A stretch of DNA of 64,000 bases, from assembly GCF_000176235.1 (NCBI RefSeq), contig NZ_ACZV01000005.1, forward strand, positions 992,001 to 1,056,000. Direction: 5' to 3'. Source of the stretch: Vibrio orientalis CIP 102891 = ATCC 33934. GTDB lineage: Bacteria; Pseudomonadota; Gammaproteobacteria; Enterobacterales; Vibrionaceae. This document shows, in pieces, positions 28,505 through 36,319 of this stretch. The position numbers were made by a program, and so were the translations under genes. Positions within the stretch are counted from its first letter, which is position 1, and the number at the start of each line of letters is the position of its first letter. The notes under the pieces were generated by a model that saw only the letters and a program-made list of their open reading frames with translations, was not told where the DNA came from and searched no databases.

Positions 28505-30166
28505 TTAGTAGTTCAATTGTTTCGTTGGGTCTTCCGCCATTGACTCGAACATGTCGACCACTCGGCAGTCTTCACACATGGCAATACGATTTAACGCTGA
28601 CTCATCAGCAAAATGAGAGTGACCACGTAACTTATCTTGCAACATATCGATCATCGATTGTGGTGCGAATGGCTTATGACAACGAACGCACTCAGCCGCT
28701 TTTTCTTGATGAATGACTTGCGCTTGCTGACGACTGGTTTTGTCCCAGTTCATACGTGAGGTCATGCTAAGAACTTGTTCCGGACAAGCCTTAGTACAAA
28801 GGCCGCATTGAATGCAGTCTTGCTCAATAAATTGAAGTGAAGGTGAAGAGCCATCAGTATGCAGCGCACGCGTTGGACACACCGCTACACAACTCATACA
28901 AAGTGTACAATCTTTGCTTTCACAGCTTATGGTGCCGTATGGCGCATTAGTTGGAAGCTCTACGATGTTTTCTACTGGAATTCGTGATTGAGCGAGCGCA
29001 TCAAGAGACGTAAACAAACGCTGGCGTTTATTGCCTTCTAAATCGCCAAGCGCCAAGTCAAATGACTCAGTACAAAGCGTTGGAGCGCCTTCACGCAGTG
29101 ATTCTAAATATAGAATATCGATGGTTTCTTTCGCGATACCCAGTTGAAGTAGTAATTCTTGCGCAACGGCCACTTCACTATTCAGAACACGTTGAATGGT
29201 TTGCGGCATAAATCGACTCGCTGCAAATAGAACTTGCGTCGCACCATTTGCCAAGGCTGCAAACCAAGAGTCAATGCCAACAGATGGGAGTTCTTCTACC
29301 ACGAGGGGAATAACGTTATCAGGCAGCGCTTTAAGTGCCATAACATTGTATGACTCATGACGTGAACTACAGACAAGAACGATAGGATTAACACCACCTT
29401 CTGCTTCATAGTTCGCTAAAGTGCGCTCGATAAACTTTTGCGTATCTTGAGGGTTTGGCAGTGCATAATGGATAGCTTCTGTAGGACAAGCCGTTGCACA
29501 TGTTCCCACGCCTTGACATAAATAAGGATTGATCTCGATTCGATGCCCGGTCTTGTCACTACCTTCACTAGATAACGCGCCAGCTGGACATGCATCAACA
29601 CAGCGCTCACATCCTTTAACGCCACGTGAACTGTGTGCACATAGGTCGGTATCAAGGCGGAAGAACTTAGGTTTATCAAACGTCCCCATTAAGGTTGGAA
29701 TTTCTTCAAGCGCTTCGGCAAGTTTTGGATATCCACGACCAACTGGGTAATAACCAGGAACAGGCACTTCTTCAGCCATACAACTGTTGAGACATAAATC
29801 CAAAACGATATCGAAACAGTCATGATTAAGGGCGACCTTAGCCAAGTTGCTCTCTATGCCATTATTTTCTGTGATAACGGTAAACGTGCCGAGAAACCCA
29901 GAGACCTGAACTGAGCTCGCATAGTACAAGTTGCTATGCTCACCTTTCTCTCCATCAGTAGACAGAAGCGTGACACTTTTCATTTGCTCTAATTGATGCG
30001 CCGCACTTTCAATAATAGAAGTTGGACCGACAATTAACGTGTTACCACCACTTTCGTAGCTTACTGTTGGCGGGATGAGATTTGTCAGCTCAACGGTATT
30101 CTCAAATGCATAAAGACGAGCTTTACCATTTACAGAATCAGATTGTTGTAATAGTTGTTTTAGCAT
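28505..30166 (-). CDS. Polyferredoxin-like 4Fe-4S accessory protein of formate dehydrogenase
   Basis: A 553-residue cytoplasmic protein with at least four ferredoxin-type cysteine groups (GCERCVDACPAGAL, GVGTCATACPTEAI, CTLCMSCVAVCPTRAL, CIQCGLCTKACPEQVL) and C-terminal pairs ECVRCH and MCEDC. Between the clusters, VLVCSSRHESYN and the following ~70 residues resemble the FlpD/MvhD electron-transfer fold. It has no signal peptide, so it probably delivers electrons or sulfur for maturation, or couples FDH to a cytoplasmic partner. It is the first gene behind a predicted sigma54 promoter. Confidence 0.85.
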   Translation of the reverse strand: MLKQLLQQSDSVNGKARLYAFENTVELTNLIPPTVSYESGGNTLIVGPTSIIESAAHQLEQMKSVTLLSTDGEKGEHSNLYYASSVQVSGFLGTFTVITENNGIESNLAKVALNHDCFDIVLDLCLNSCMAEEVPVPGYYPVGRGYPKLAEALEEIPTLMGTFDKPKFFRLDTDLCAHSSRGVKGCERCVDACPAGALSSEGSDKTGHRIEINPYLCQGVGTCATACPTEAIHYALPNPQDTQKFIERTLANYEAEGGVNPIVLVCSSRHESYNVMALKALPDNVIPLVVEELPSVGIDSWFAALANGATQVLFAASRFMPQTIQRVLNSEVAVAQELLLQLGIAKETIDILYLESLREGAPTLCTESFDLALGDLEGNKRQRLFTSLDALAQSRIPVENIVELPTNAPYGTISCESKDCTLCMSCVAVCPTRALHTDGSSPSLQFIEQDCIQCGLCTKACPEQVLSMTSRMNWDKTSRQQAQVIHQEKAAECVRCHKPFAPQSMIDMLQDKLRGHSHFADESALNRIAMCEDCRVVDMFESMAEDPTKQLNY

Positions 30167-30210
30167 TGCTCAGTTCCAGTTAGAACGGAATATTCACTTA
30201 GGCGAGTATT

Positions 30211-30227
30211 AGCAAATGCTGTACCAA
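30211..30227 (-). promoter_or_regulatory. Predicted sigma54 promoter of the fdh operon
   Basis: On the minus strand TTGGTACAGCATTTGCT has GG and GC exactly 12 bases apart and TTGCT at -12. Initiation would occur near 30200, about 34 bases before the first gene. Two inverted-repeat sites lie roughly 104 and 165 bases upstream. Confidence 0.75.
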
Positions 30228-30288
30228 CTTTTTATCCCCTTAAAATCAGTAGTTTATTGGTTATTCAAAAAGTCACATGCGACAAAAA

Positions 30289-30318
30289 AACGGGGTGAGA
30301 CAAATTGTCCCACCCCGT
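30289..30318 (-). terminator. Terminator of DUF3305-DUF3306, containing an enhancer-like operator
   Basis: A long stem (AACGGGGTG arm outside, GACA/TGTC inside) runs into seven T on the minus strand, 27 bases past the DUF3306 stop: a strong intrinsic terminator. Its inner part, TGAGACAAATTGTCCCA at 30296-30312, has the same 14 arm bases as the site upstream of tupA, so it probably also serves as an activator-binding site for the downstream operon. Confidence 0.85.
30296..30312. promoter_or_regulatory. Enhancer-like inverted repeat, proximal site of the fdh operon
   Basis: TGAGACA-AAT-TGTCCCA. The arms are identical, base for base, with those of the site at 43151-43167 upstream of tupA. The centre lies about 104 bases upstream of the predicted sigma54 start. 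Confidence 0.75.
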
Positions 30319-30344
30319 TAGTTGATTGATTAGTCAAAATGTAC

Positions 30345-30887
30345 CTATTTTTTGTGTGGTATATTTTGTCCCACTTGTTGATGCTGTTCGTCAATTAGAT
30401 CGTCGTTCGTGATCGGCGCCTGCTCGATTTCATCATCTGCCTGATCTTCATTCTGAACCAAGGATTCTTCGATCACCTGCTCCTCTTGCTCATCATCAGC
30501 ATTCATCCAATCACGCAGCTTACTTGCCACTTCAGTCGATAAGCTCTTAACTGCTTTGTAGTCATGATCATAATCGTTAAGGCCATCAACCGCGCTAAAC
30601 TCACCAGAGAGAAAAAGCTTTCTTAAGGCCGCCTTCTTGACCGCCGACTCCGCTTCTGACGCAAGCAATGCCGCAACACTGACCTCTGACTGTTCGCTTT
30701 CAATTGGCTCTATATGCTCTGTTAACTCTGCAACTGGTGATTCGTCAACACTTTCTATAGGTTCAGCGGTAGGTGTAGCGGATTCATCTGACTCGACGAT
30801 CTCGCTTTGTTGCTCAGCTTCATCACCTTCAAGCTTTCTTTTCGACCAACGGCTTAAAAAACTAGTTGCCACTTGCGCGCCCCGCAC
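30345..30887 (-). CDS. DUF3306 family protein
   Basis: A 180-residue, strongly acidic, low-complexity protein. The N-terminal ATSFLSRWSKRKLEG and the central AALRKLFLSGEFSAVDGLNDYDHDYKAVKSL are the conserved parts of DUF3306, found beside formate dehydrogenases; between them lies a Glu/Ser-rich linker. The start is a GTG at 30887, with AAGAG five bases upstream, overlapping DUF3305 by 26 bases. Function unknown; no membrane segment. The 3' end overlaps a possible regulatory site. Confidence 0.8.
   Translation of the reverse strand: MRGAQVATSFLSRWSKRKLEGDEAEQQSEIVESDESATPTAEPIESVDESPVAELTEHIEPIESEQSEVSVAALLASEAESAVKKAALRKLFLSGEFSAVDGLNDYDHDYKAVKSLSTEVASKLRDWMNADDEQEEQVIEESLVQNEDQADDEIEQAPITNDDLIDEQHQQVGQNIPHKK
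30357..30373. promoter_or_regulatory. Enhancer-like inverted repeat, distal site of the fdh operon
   Basis: TGGTATA-TTT-TGTCCCA, one perfect arm and one degenerate arm with the same 7-3-7 geometry. It overlaps the last codons of the DUF3306 gene and lies 61 bases upstream of the proximal site. Confidence 0.5.
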
Positions 30888-31326
30888 CTTTTCTCTTTTT
30901 ACGTCTCTGCTCTAGTAACTCTCCGTGGCGACCGATGAAGGCCTCCATCCAAGCCTGCACGGCCAAAGGCATATCATTGGAAAGCACTAAGTAGTCACCA
31001 TCCATATATTGGCCAGCAACACTTTGCGATGCAGTAAGAGTGACAATATTGGGTTGGTCATCACTTTCAACATTGTCTAAAACTAAGAACAACTTAGGTT
31101 GTGCAGAACTCAGGTTGAACCGATAGTCAGTTCGCTCATCTCTATGTAATTGAAGTAGCGCAACCGATTCGTTTAACTCTACAGGCTGTAAATCAAAGCC
31201 CGTTAATTGCCATTGAGTTGTGGTCCATAGCCCTGTCGCAATCTCATGAGAGACTAATTGACAATCAATGGACCAAAGTTCTTCTGATTTGTGTAGTTTT
31301 GGGCTCACAGTTTCTTGTTTCGACAT
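30862..31326 (-). CDS. DUF3305 family protein
   Basis: A 154-residue soluble protein. The W-x-x-x-x-W-Q-L pattern (GLWTTTQWQLTGF), the LHRDERTDYRFNLSSAQPKLFLV segment and the basic tail (RRKKRKGAGR) are those of DUF3305, which is encoded with DUF3306 in formate dehydrogenase clusters. It is probably an assembly or regulatory factor (inference). First gene behind a second predicted sigma54 promoter and divergent from fdhD. Confidence 0.8.
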   Translation of the reverse strand: MSKQETVSPKLHKSEELWSIDCQLVSHEIATGLWTTTQWQLTGFDLQPVELNESVALLQLHRDERTDYRFNLSSAQPKLFLVLDNVESDDQPNIVTLTASQSVAGQYMDGDYLVLSNDMPLAVQAWMEAFIGRHGELLEQRRKKRKGAGRASGN

Positions 31327-31397
31327 GGTTCACCAGCTTGAAATTTGATATTAAGTTGTTTCGGCTAATCGAGTTCTCGCAAATAGTTCACTCACAA

Positions 31398-31415
31398 AGC
31401 AATATTTGTACCCAA
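31398..31415 (-). promoter_or_regulatory. Predicted sigma54 promoter of DUF3305-DUF3306
   Basis: On the minus strand GGTACAAATATTGCT has GG and GC 12 bases apart, the same GGTAC/TTGCT form as the fdh promoter. It lies about 72 bases before the DUF3305 start. Only a weak half-site (TGTGACA, 31463-31469) resembles the shared enhancer motif. Confidence 0.6.
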
Positions 31416-31564
31416 ACACTAAGCCGTTACCTAATTTCAACTTAGTGCATGTTCGTCTACTTTGTGACAACAGTTAGTCAAACTTAGAGCTTTCCCATAA
31501 TAGGAACGTTATTTGCAAGTAACGTGTAGCAAAAATAATACTGATAGATCGAATAGGATACGTC

Positions 31565-32389
31565 GTGGTTAAACCAAACATAATCAAAACCAGTGAAAAC
31601 CCTCTACAGACGCTCGAAGTGGTTGTTTTCGACGAATATGGAGAAAAGCTGACCAAACAGATTGCTTGTGAACGCCCGTTAACCGTTCTGCTTAACTGGA
31701 AAGAAGTGGTGACCCTAATGACTTTAGGCTCCCGCCCTGAGTCACTGGTTTTAGGTTATTTGAAAAACCAAAGCTTTATCTCAGATCCAGACGCTTTAGA
31801 ATCTGTCATTATCGATTGGGAAACCCATTCGGCAGCGGTTGTTACTTCTGAAGATACTCAGCAAGTCGAATCAGCGCTTAAAAAGAAAACCGTTACTTCT
31901 GGCTGTGGGCAAGGCACCATGTATGGTAACGTCATGAAGCAGTTGGAAAACTACCAAGTACCACAAATTCAGATAAAGCAGTCTGAGATCTATTCAGCTC
32001 TAGAAGCCTTAACCCATTACAACGAAACCTACAAAAAAGCGGGTGCCGTGCATGGTTGTGCCGTATGCCGTGACAATGAAGTGCTCTCTTTTGTTGAAGA
32101 TGTAGGCCGCCATAATGCGGTTGATACTTTGGCAGGTGAAATGTGGATCAATCAACAAACTGGTGATGATAAAATTTTCTATACCACAGGTCGTCTAACT
32201 TCAGAGATGGTGATCAAAGTGGCACAGATGGGAATCCCTGTTCTTCTCTCTCGTTCTGGCGTAACTCAGATGGGTTTAGAGCTCGCTGAAAAATTTGGTA
32301 TTACCACAATCGCCAGAGCGAAAGGTCTGCGCTTTCAAGTATTTACTGGTGCCGAAAAAATCGAATTTGACGTCAAGGGTAACCAATAG
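31565..32389 (+). CDS. fdhD: Formate dehydrogenase accessory sulfurtransferase
   Basis: A 274-residue FdhD, which moves sulfur from IscS to the bis-MGD cofactor of formate dehydrogenase. Conserved segments are visible: the cysteine loop TSGCGQGTM, AGAVHGCAVC, EDVGRHNAVD, TGRLTSEMV and LSRSGVTQMGLELAE. E. coli has CxxC in the loop; here the second position is glycine (CGQG), leaving one thiol. It is transcribed divergently from DUF3305, beside the fdh operon. The start codon is probably GTG at 31565. Confidence 0.94.
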   Translation: MVKPNIIKTSENPLQTLEVVVFDEYGEKLTKQIACERPLTVLLNWKEVVTLMTLGSRPESLVLGYLKNQSFISDPDALESVIIDWETHSAAVVTSEDTQQVESALKKKTVTSGCGQGTMYGNVMKQLENYQVPQIQIKQSEIYSALEALTHYNETYKKAGAVHGCAVCRDNEVLSFVEDVGRHNAVDTLAGEMWINQQTGDDKIFYTTGRLTSEMVIKVAQMGIPVLLSRSGVTQMGLELAEKFGITTIARAKGLRFQVFTGAEKIEFDVKGNQ

Positions 32390-32413
32390 TCCCTCTCCCA
32401 ATCATTCAACCCT

Positions 32414-32441
32414 AACGCACCGCTATCGGTGCGTTTTTTTA
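32414..32441 (+). terminator. Terminator of fdhD
   Basis: Arms ACGCACCG and CGGTGCGT around a four-base loop followed by seven T: a canonical intrinsic terminator 25 bases past the stop. Confidence 0.93.
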
Positions 32442-32560
32442 TTCAACAGCTTGCAAAGCCCCATCCAACTGCTATTAGTTTTATATGTGTCACATAACAT
32501 TCATATAAATGACACACTCATCAGCTATCAACGTTGACATTGGCTTCTAGGGAGGTGTTC

Positions 32561-34447
32561 ATGGATGAAAATCCAAGCACTACACAAACTCATGGCTTTG
32601 CTTTATCAATAAGAGCAAAGCTGGTTCTTATTAACCTCGCTTTACTGCTGTTTGTTGGTGCCTATGGGTATTATGAACACCTTAGTTTACAAAGATTACA
32701 ATCATTGGAGAAAGCTTCATCAGATAACCTATCGAGTGGTATCGACCTATTAATGCTTAGAAGGCATGAGAAAGATTTTCTTGCTCGGAAAGATGACAAG
32801 TACACCCAACGTTTTGACACCACATTTGGTGAGTTAGAAACTCGTCTCAACACTCTATTTTCTCAACTTGCCACTCATGAACTTGAGTTCAACCAATCGA
32901 CCAATCACATCACTGAAACGTTACAGCAGTACCAGCAACAGTTTCATGCTCTAGTGGCGCAAATTAAGAGTATTGAAGGCAATAACGATAGCCATATTTC
33001 CTTGTTGACCCAAGCACGCAATGAGCTAAAGGCTAAAACGATTGAACTACAAAACTTACCATTAAAAGTGACGCTATTTGAGTTGATGGAGGCAAACTAT
33101 CGCTACTTAAGTGATCCTTCTGCGGAAAACCAAGGGACTTTTGAAAATGCTTTAGCGAATTTAGCGCTACTTTTGGTTGGCCACCCTACGATTAGTGACT
33201 ACTTTCTAGCCTATCGAAAGCAAGCAGAGGCACTGCAACAAGCCAATCTAGTTCTCGGACTATCACCCAATGAAGGGTTGCGCGGTAAATTGCGCAATAA
33301 TGTCCATAAGACCGAGGAGTCTATCGCCGCTTTACAGAGCGAGATCGTTCGTGAGGTTGCAAATGCTACGGACAGTGTGAAGCATCAGCTACAAATCATC
33401 GGTCTTACCATGGTTACTCTGTTGTCTTTACTGCTGTTTTTAATTGGTAGAAGTATCTTGAAACGTATTAAGGCAATCAACATATTGATGCGTGATATAG
33501 CGTCTGGTAATGGCGACTTAACCGTGCGTATGAATGCTAAAGGCAACGACGAACTCGCTCAGCTTGCCCACTCCTTTGATAGTTTCATTAGCCAATTACA
33601 CCTGCATATCAAAGATCTTGCTCAAGTGATGAATGTACTAAGTGAAAGCTCTTGTAGCTCTGAGCAAGCAGCAACTAAAAGTATGAGTAACGCCGAGCAG
33701 CAAAAAGCGGAGTCTGAATCTGTTGCAACCGCTGTGAATGAACTGGTCATGACAAGCAATGAGATTACTGCCAACATTGAGTCTGCAGCATTAAACGCAG
33801 AACGGATGAAAAACGAGGCGAATAAAGCGCTAGACGTCACTCATTCGACTAGAGATGAAATCGAGGCTTTGTCGCAATCGATTGAGAACTCTCAGAGCCA
33901 AATTGAACGCCTTGAAGTACAAAGCCGCGAGATTCATAGTGTGGTTTCAACAATTCAAGGCATCGCAGAGCAAACTAACCTTCTTGCTCTCAATGCTGCC
34001 ATAGAGGCGGCAAGAGCAGGTGAAAGTGGCCGCGGCTTCGCTGTTGTAGCAGATGAAGTCAGACAACTTTCACAGATGACGAATACCTCCACACACCAAA
34101 TCGAATCAACCGTCACTGCGTTAACCAATGGTGTAAATGAAGCAGTCGCCATGATGTCGAACAGTTTAGCGCAAGCTAAAGGAACCAATGCCAATACTGG
34201 CAATGTGGTCACGGCTATCGAGAGCATCAGCGGTCAAATCAGTGAGATGTTCGATATGAATAGCCAGATTGCAACCGCGTCTGAAGAACAGTCGATGGTT
34301 TCAGCTGAGATTGACCGAAACATAACGCAAATCGCACACCTCGCCGGTGATACCTATGAAGTGGTATCAGGCTCTGTAAGATGCAGTGAACAAGTCTCTG
34401 GCGTCAGCCACAAATTGGCTCATATCGTTTCTCAGTTTAAATACTAA
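32561..34447 (+). CDS. Methyl-accepting chemotaxis protein with HBM-type sensor
   Basis: A 628-residue chemoreceptor. The ATG at 32561 is chosen for its AGGGAGGT site; an in-frame start at 32534 lacks one. A helix near residues 18-38 anchors a long helical periplasmic domain, where [16 protein letters not shown] marks the helical bimodular (HBM) family. A second helix near 285-300 and a HAMP domain follow, then the signalling tip [24 protein letters not shown] receptors often sense organic acids; the ligand here is unknown. No C-terminal CheR/CheB tether is seen. Confidence 0.93.
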   Translation: MDENPSTTQTHGFALSIRAKLVLINLALLLFVGAYGYYEHLSLQRLQSLEKASSDNLSSGIDLLMLRRHEKDFLARKDDKYTQRFDTTFGELETRLNTLFSQLATHELEFNQSTNHITETLQQYQQQFHALVAQIKSIEGNNDSHISLLTQARNELKAKTIELQNLPLKVTLFELMEANYRYLSDPSAENQGTFENALANLALLLVGHPTISDYFLAYRKQAEALQQANLVLGLSPNEGLRGKLRNNVHKTEESIAALQSEIVREVANATDSVKHQLQIIGLTMVTLLSLLLFLIGRSILKRIKAINILMRDIASGNGDLTVRMNAKGNDELAQLAHSFDSFISQLHLHIKDLAQVMNVLSESSCSSEQAATKSMSNAEQQKAESESVATAVNELVMTSNEITANIESAALNAERMKNEANKALDVTHSTRDEIEALSQSIENSQSQIERLEVQSREIHSVVSTIQGIAEQTNLLALNAAIEAARAGESGRGFAVVADEVRQLSQMTNTSTHQIESTVTALTNGVNEAVAMMSNSLAQAKGTNANTGNVVTAIESISGQISEMFDMNSQIATASEEQSMVSAEIDRNITQIAHLAGDTYEVVSGSVRCSEQVSGVSHKLAHIVSQFKY

Positions 34448-34461
34448 CTTGAGATAAAAAC

Positions 34462-34491
34462 AAAAAGAGCCTCATAACGAGGCTCTTTTTA
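34462..34491. terminator. Bidirectional terminator between chemoreceptor and ybiT
   Basis: AAAAAGAGCCTC and its complement enclose a five-base loop, with A-run and T-run on the two sides; serves both converging genes. Confidence 0.92.
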
Positions 34492-34513
34492 GTATCAATT
34501 GATTGCAAGTCTA

Positions 34514-36106
34514 TTAACCTGCAACACCACGCGCTTTTAGGAACTCTGCATAAGTGCCGCGGAAGTCGTGGATCTGACCATCTTTGATTTCTAGGACGCG
34601 TGTTGCCAGTGAGTCTACAAATACACGGTCATGAGAAACGAAGAACAATGTGCCTTTGTACTGTTCAAGTGCATTGTTCAGCGATTCAATTGATTCCATA
34701 TCCATGTGGTTTGTTGGTTCATCCATTAACAACATGTTTGGCTTGTGCATTTGAATCTTACCTAGCAGCATACGACCTTGCTCACCACCAGACAGAACTT
34801 TTACTGACTTCTTGATATCGTCTTGCGAGAAAAGCATACGGCCTAGGAAGCTACGTAGTACCTGCTCGTCATCACCTTCTTGGCGCCATTGACCCATCCA
34901 GTCCATAAGGTTCATGTCTTCTTCAAAGTCATGGGCATGGTCTTGAGCGTAGTAACCAATGTTAGAGTTTTCTGACCACTTGTATTCACCTGAACGTGGC
35001 TCTAGTGCACCCGCCAGTGTGTTTAGTAGTGTTGTTTTACCCACACCGTTCTCACCGATGATTGCAACGCGCTCACCGACTTCGAAAATTGCGTCAAACT
35101 TGCTGAACAGATCATTTTCAAAACCTTGGCTTAGGTTTTCTACAATAAGTGCGTTACGGAACAGCTCTTTAGACTGTTCAAAACGGATGAATGGGTTTTG
35201 ACGGCTTGACGCTTTTACTTCATCAAGCTGGATCTTATCGATCTGTTTAGCACGAGATGTTGCCTGTTTTGCTTTTGATGCGTTTGCAGAGAAACGCGCC
35301 ACAAATGTTTGTAGCTCGGCAATTTGTGCTTTCTTCTTAGCATTGTCAGAAAGTAGACGATCACGCACTTGCGAAGCCGCTGTCATGTACTCATCGTAGT
35401 TACCGTGATATACACGTAGCTCGCCGTAATCCAAGTCAGCCATGTGTGTACATACTGAGTTTAGGAAGTGACGGTCGTGCGAGATGATGATCATGGTGCA
35501 GTTACGCTGGTTTAACGTCTCTTCCAACCAACGGATAGTATCCATGTCCAAGTTGTTGGTTGGTTCGTCAAGAAGCATGATGTGCGGGTCAGCAAATAGG
35601 ACTTGCGCAAGTAGGACACGTAGCTTCCAACCAGGTGCCACTTCGCTCATTAAACCGTAGTGCTGCTCTTCTGGGATACCTACAGCAAGAAGAAGTTCTC
35701 CCGCTTTAGCATCAGCCATGTAACCGTCCATTTCTGCGAATTGAACTTCTAGATCCGCAACTAACATGCCCTCTTCTTCACTCATTTCTGGTAGTGAGTA
35801 AATGCGGTCACGCTCTTGCTTAACTTTCCATAGCTCTTTGTAGCCCATGATAACCGTATCGATTACCGTGAACTCTTCGTAGGCGAACTGATCCTGATTT
35901 AGCTTAGCGACACGTTCATTCGGATCGTAACTGACGTTACCACCTGTTGGCTCTAGCTCACCGCTTAGAATTTTCATGAACGTCGATTTACCACAACCGT
36001 TCGCACCGATCAGGCCGTAACGGTTACCTTCACCAAACTTAACTGAAATATTTTCAAACAGTGGCTTAGCACCAAATTGTTGTGTGATGTTGTTAGTGGA
36101 AATCAA
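34514..36106 (-). CDS. ybiT: ABC-F family ATPase YbiT
   Basis: A 530-residue soluble protein with two ABC ATPase domains and no membrane part. Walker A motifs are GANGCGKST (near 40) and GENGVGKTT (near 355); the linker with many basic residues ([14 protein letters not shown]) is the tRNA-contacting arm of ABC-F translation factors. Length and sequence match E. coli YbiT. Such proteins rescue particular stalled ribosomes. Confidence 0.95.
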   Translation of the reverse strand: MISTNNITQQFGAKPLFENISVKFGEGNRYGLIGANGCGKSTFMKILSGELEPTGGNVSYDPNERVAKLNQDQFAYEEFTVIDTVIMGYKELWKVKQERDRIYSLPEMSEEEGMLVADLEVQFAEMDGYMADAKAGELLLAVGIPEEQHYGLMSEVAPGWKLRVLLAQVLFADPHIMLLDEPTNNLDMDTIRWLEETLNQRNCTMIIISHDRHFLNSVCTHMADLDYGELRVYHGNYDEYMTAASQVRDRLLSDNAKKKAQIAELQTFVARFSANASKAKQATSRAKQIDKIQLDEVKASSRQNPFIRFEQSKELFRNALIVENLSQGFENDLFSKFDAIFEVGERVAIIGENGVGKTTLLNTLAGALEPRSGEYKWSENSNIGYYAQDHAHDFEEDMNLMDWMGQWRQEGDDEQVLRSFLGRMLFSQDDIKKSVKVLSGGEQGRMLLGKIQMHKPNMLLMDEPTNHMDMESIESLNNALEQYKGTLFFVSHDRVFVDSLATRVLEIKDGQIHDFRGTYAEFLKARGVAG

Positions 36107-36319
36107 TGTCGTTACCTATTTAATATGAAAAACGGCGCCACACTACTGTTTACCGCGTCTAACTTCAAGCATTGTTTTACGATAGATTCATGACACTACA
36201 CTGACGATTCTTATGTGTAAGACTATTAGGCTGTGCGCTTATATTTTGCCAGCGATCGTTCGCTTTTCGTATGAAAGTCGCTAAACTAACTCTAACCTCA
36301 TAAGATTTAAGAGATTTCT

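Noticed and set aside
32486..32516. Inverted repeat TGTGTCA...TGACACA upstream of the HBM chemoreceptor
   Set aside because: Arms are short, 17 bases apart and in AT-rich sequence; I cannot tie it to a known regulator.
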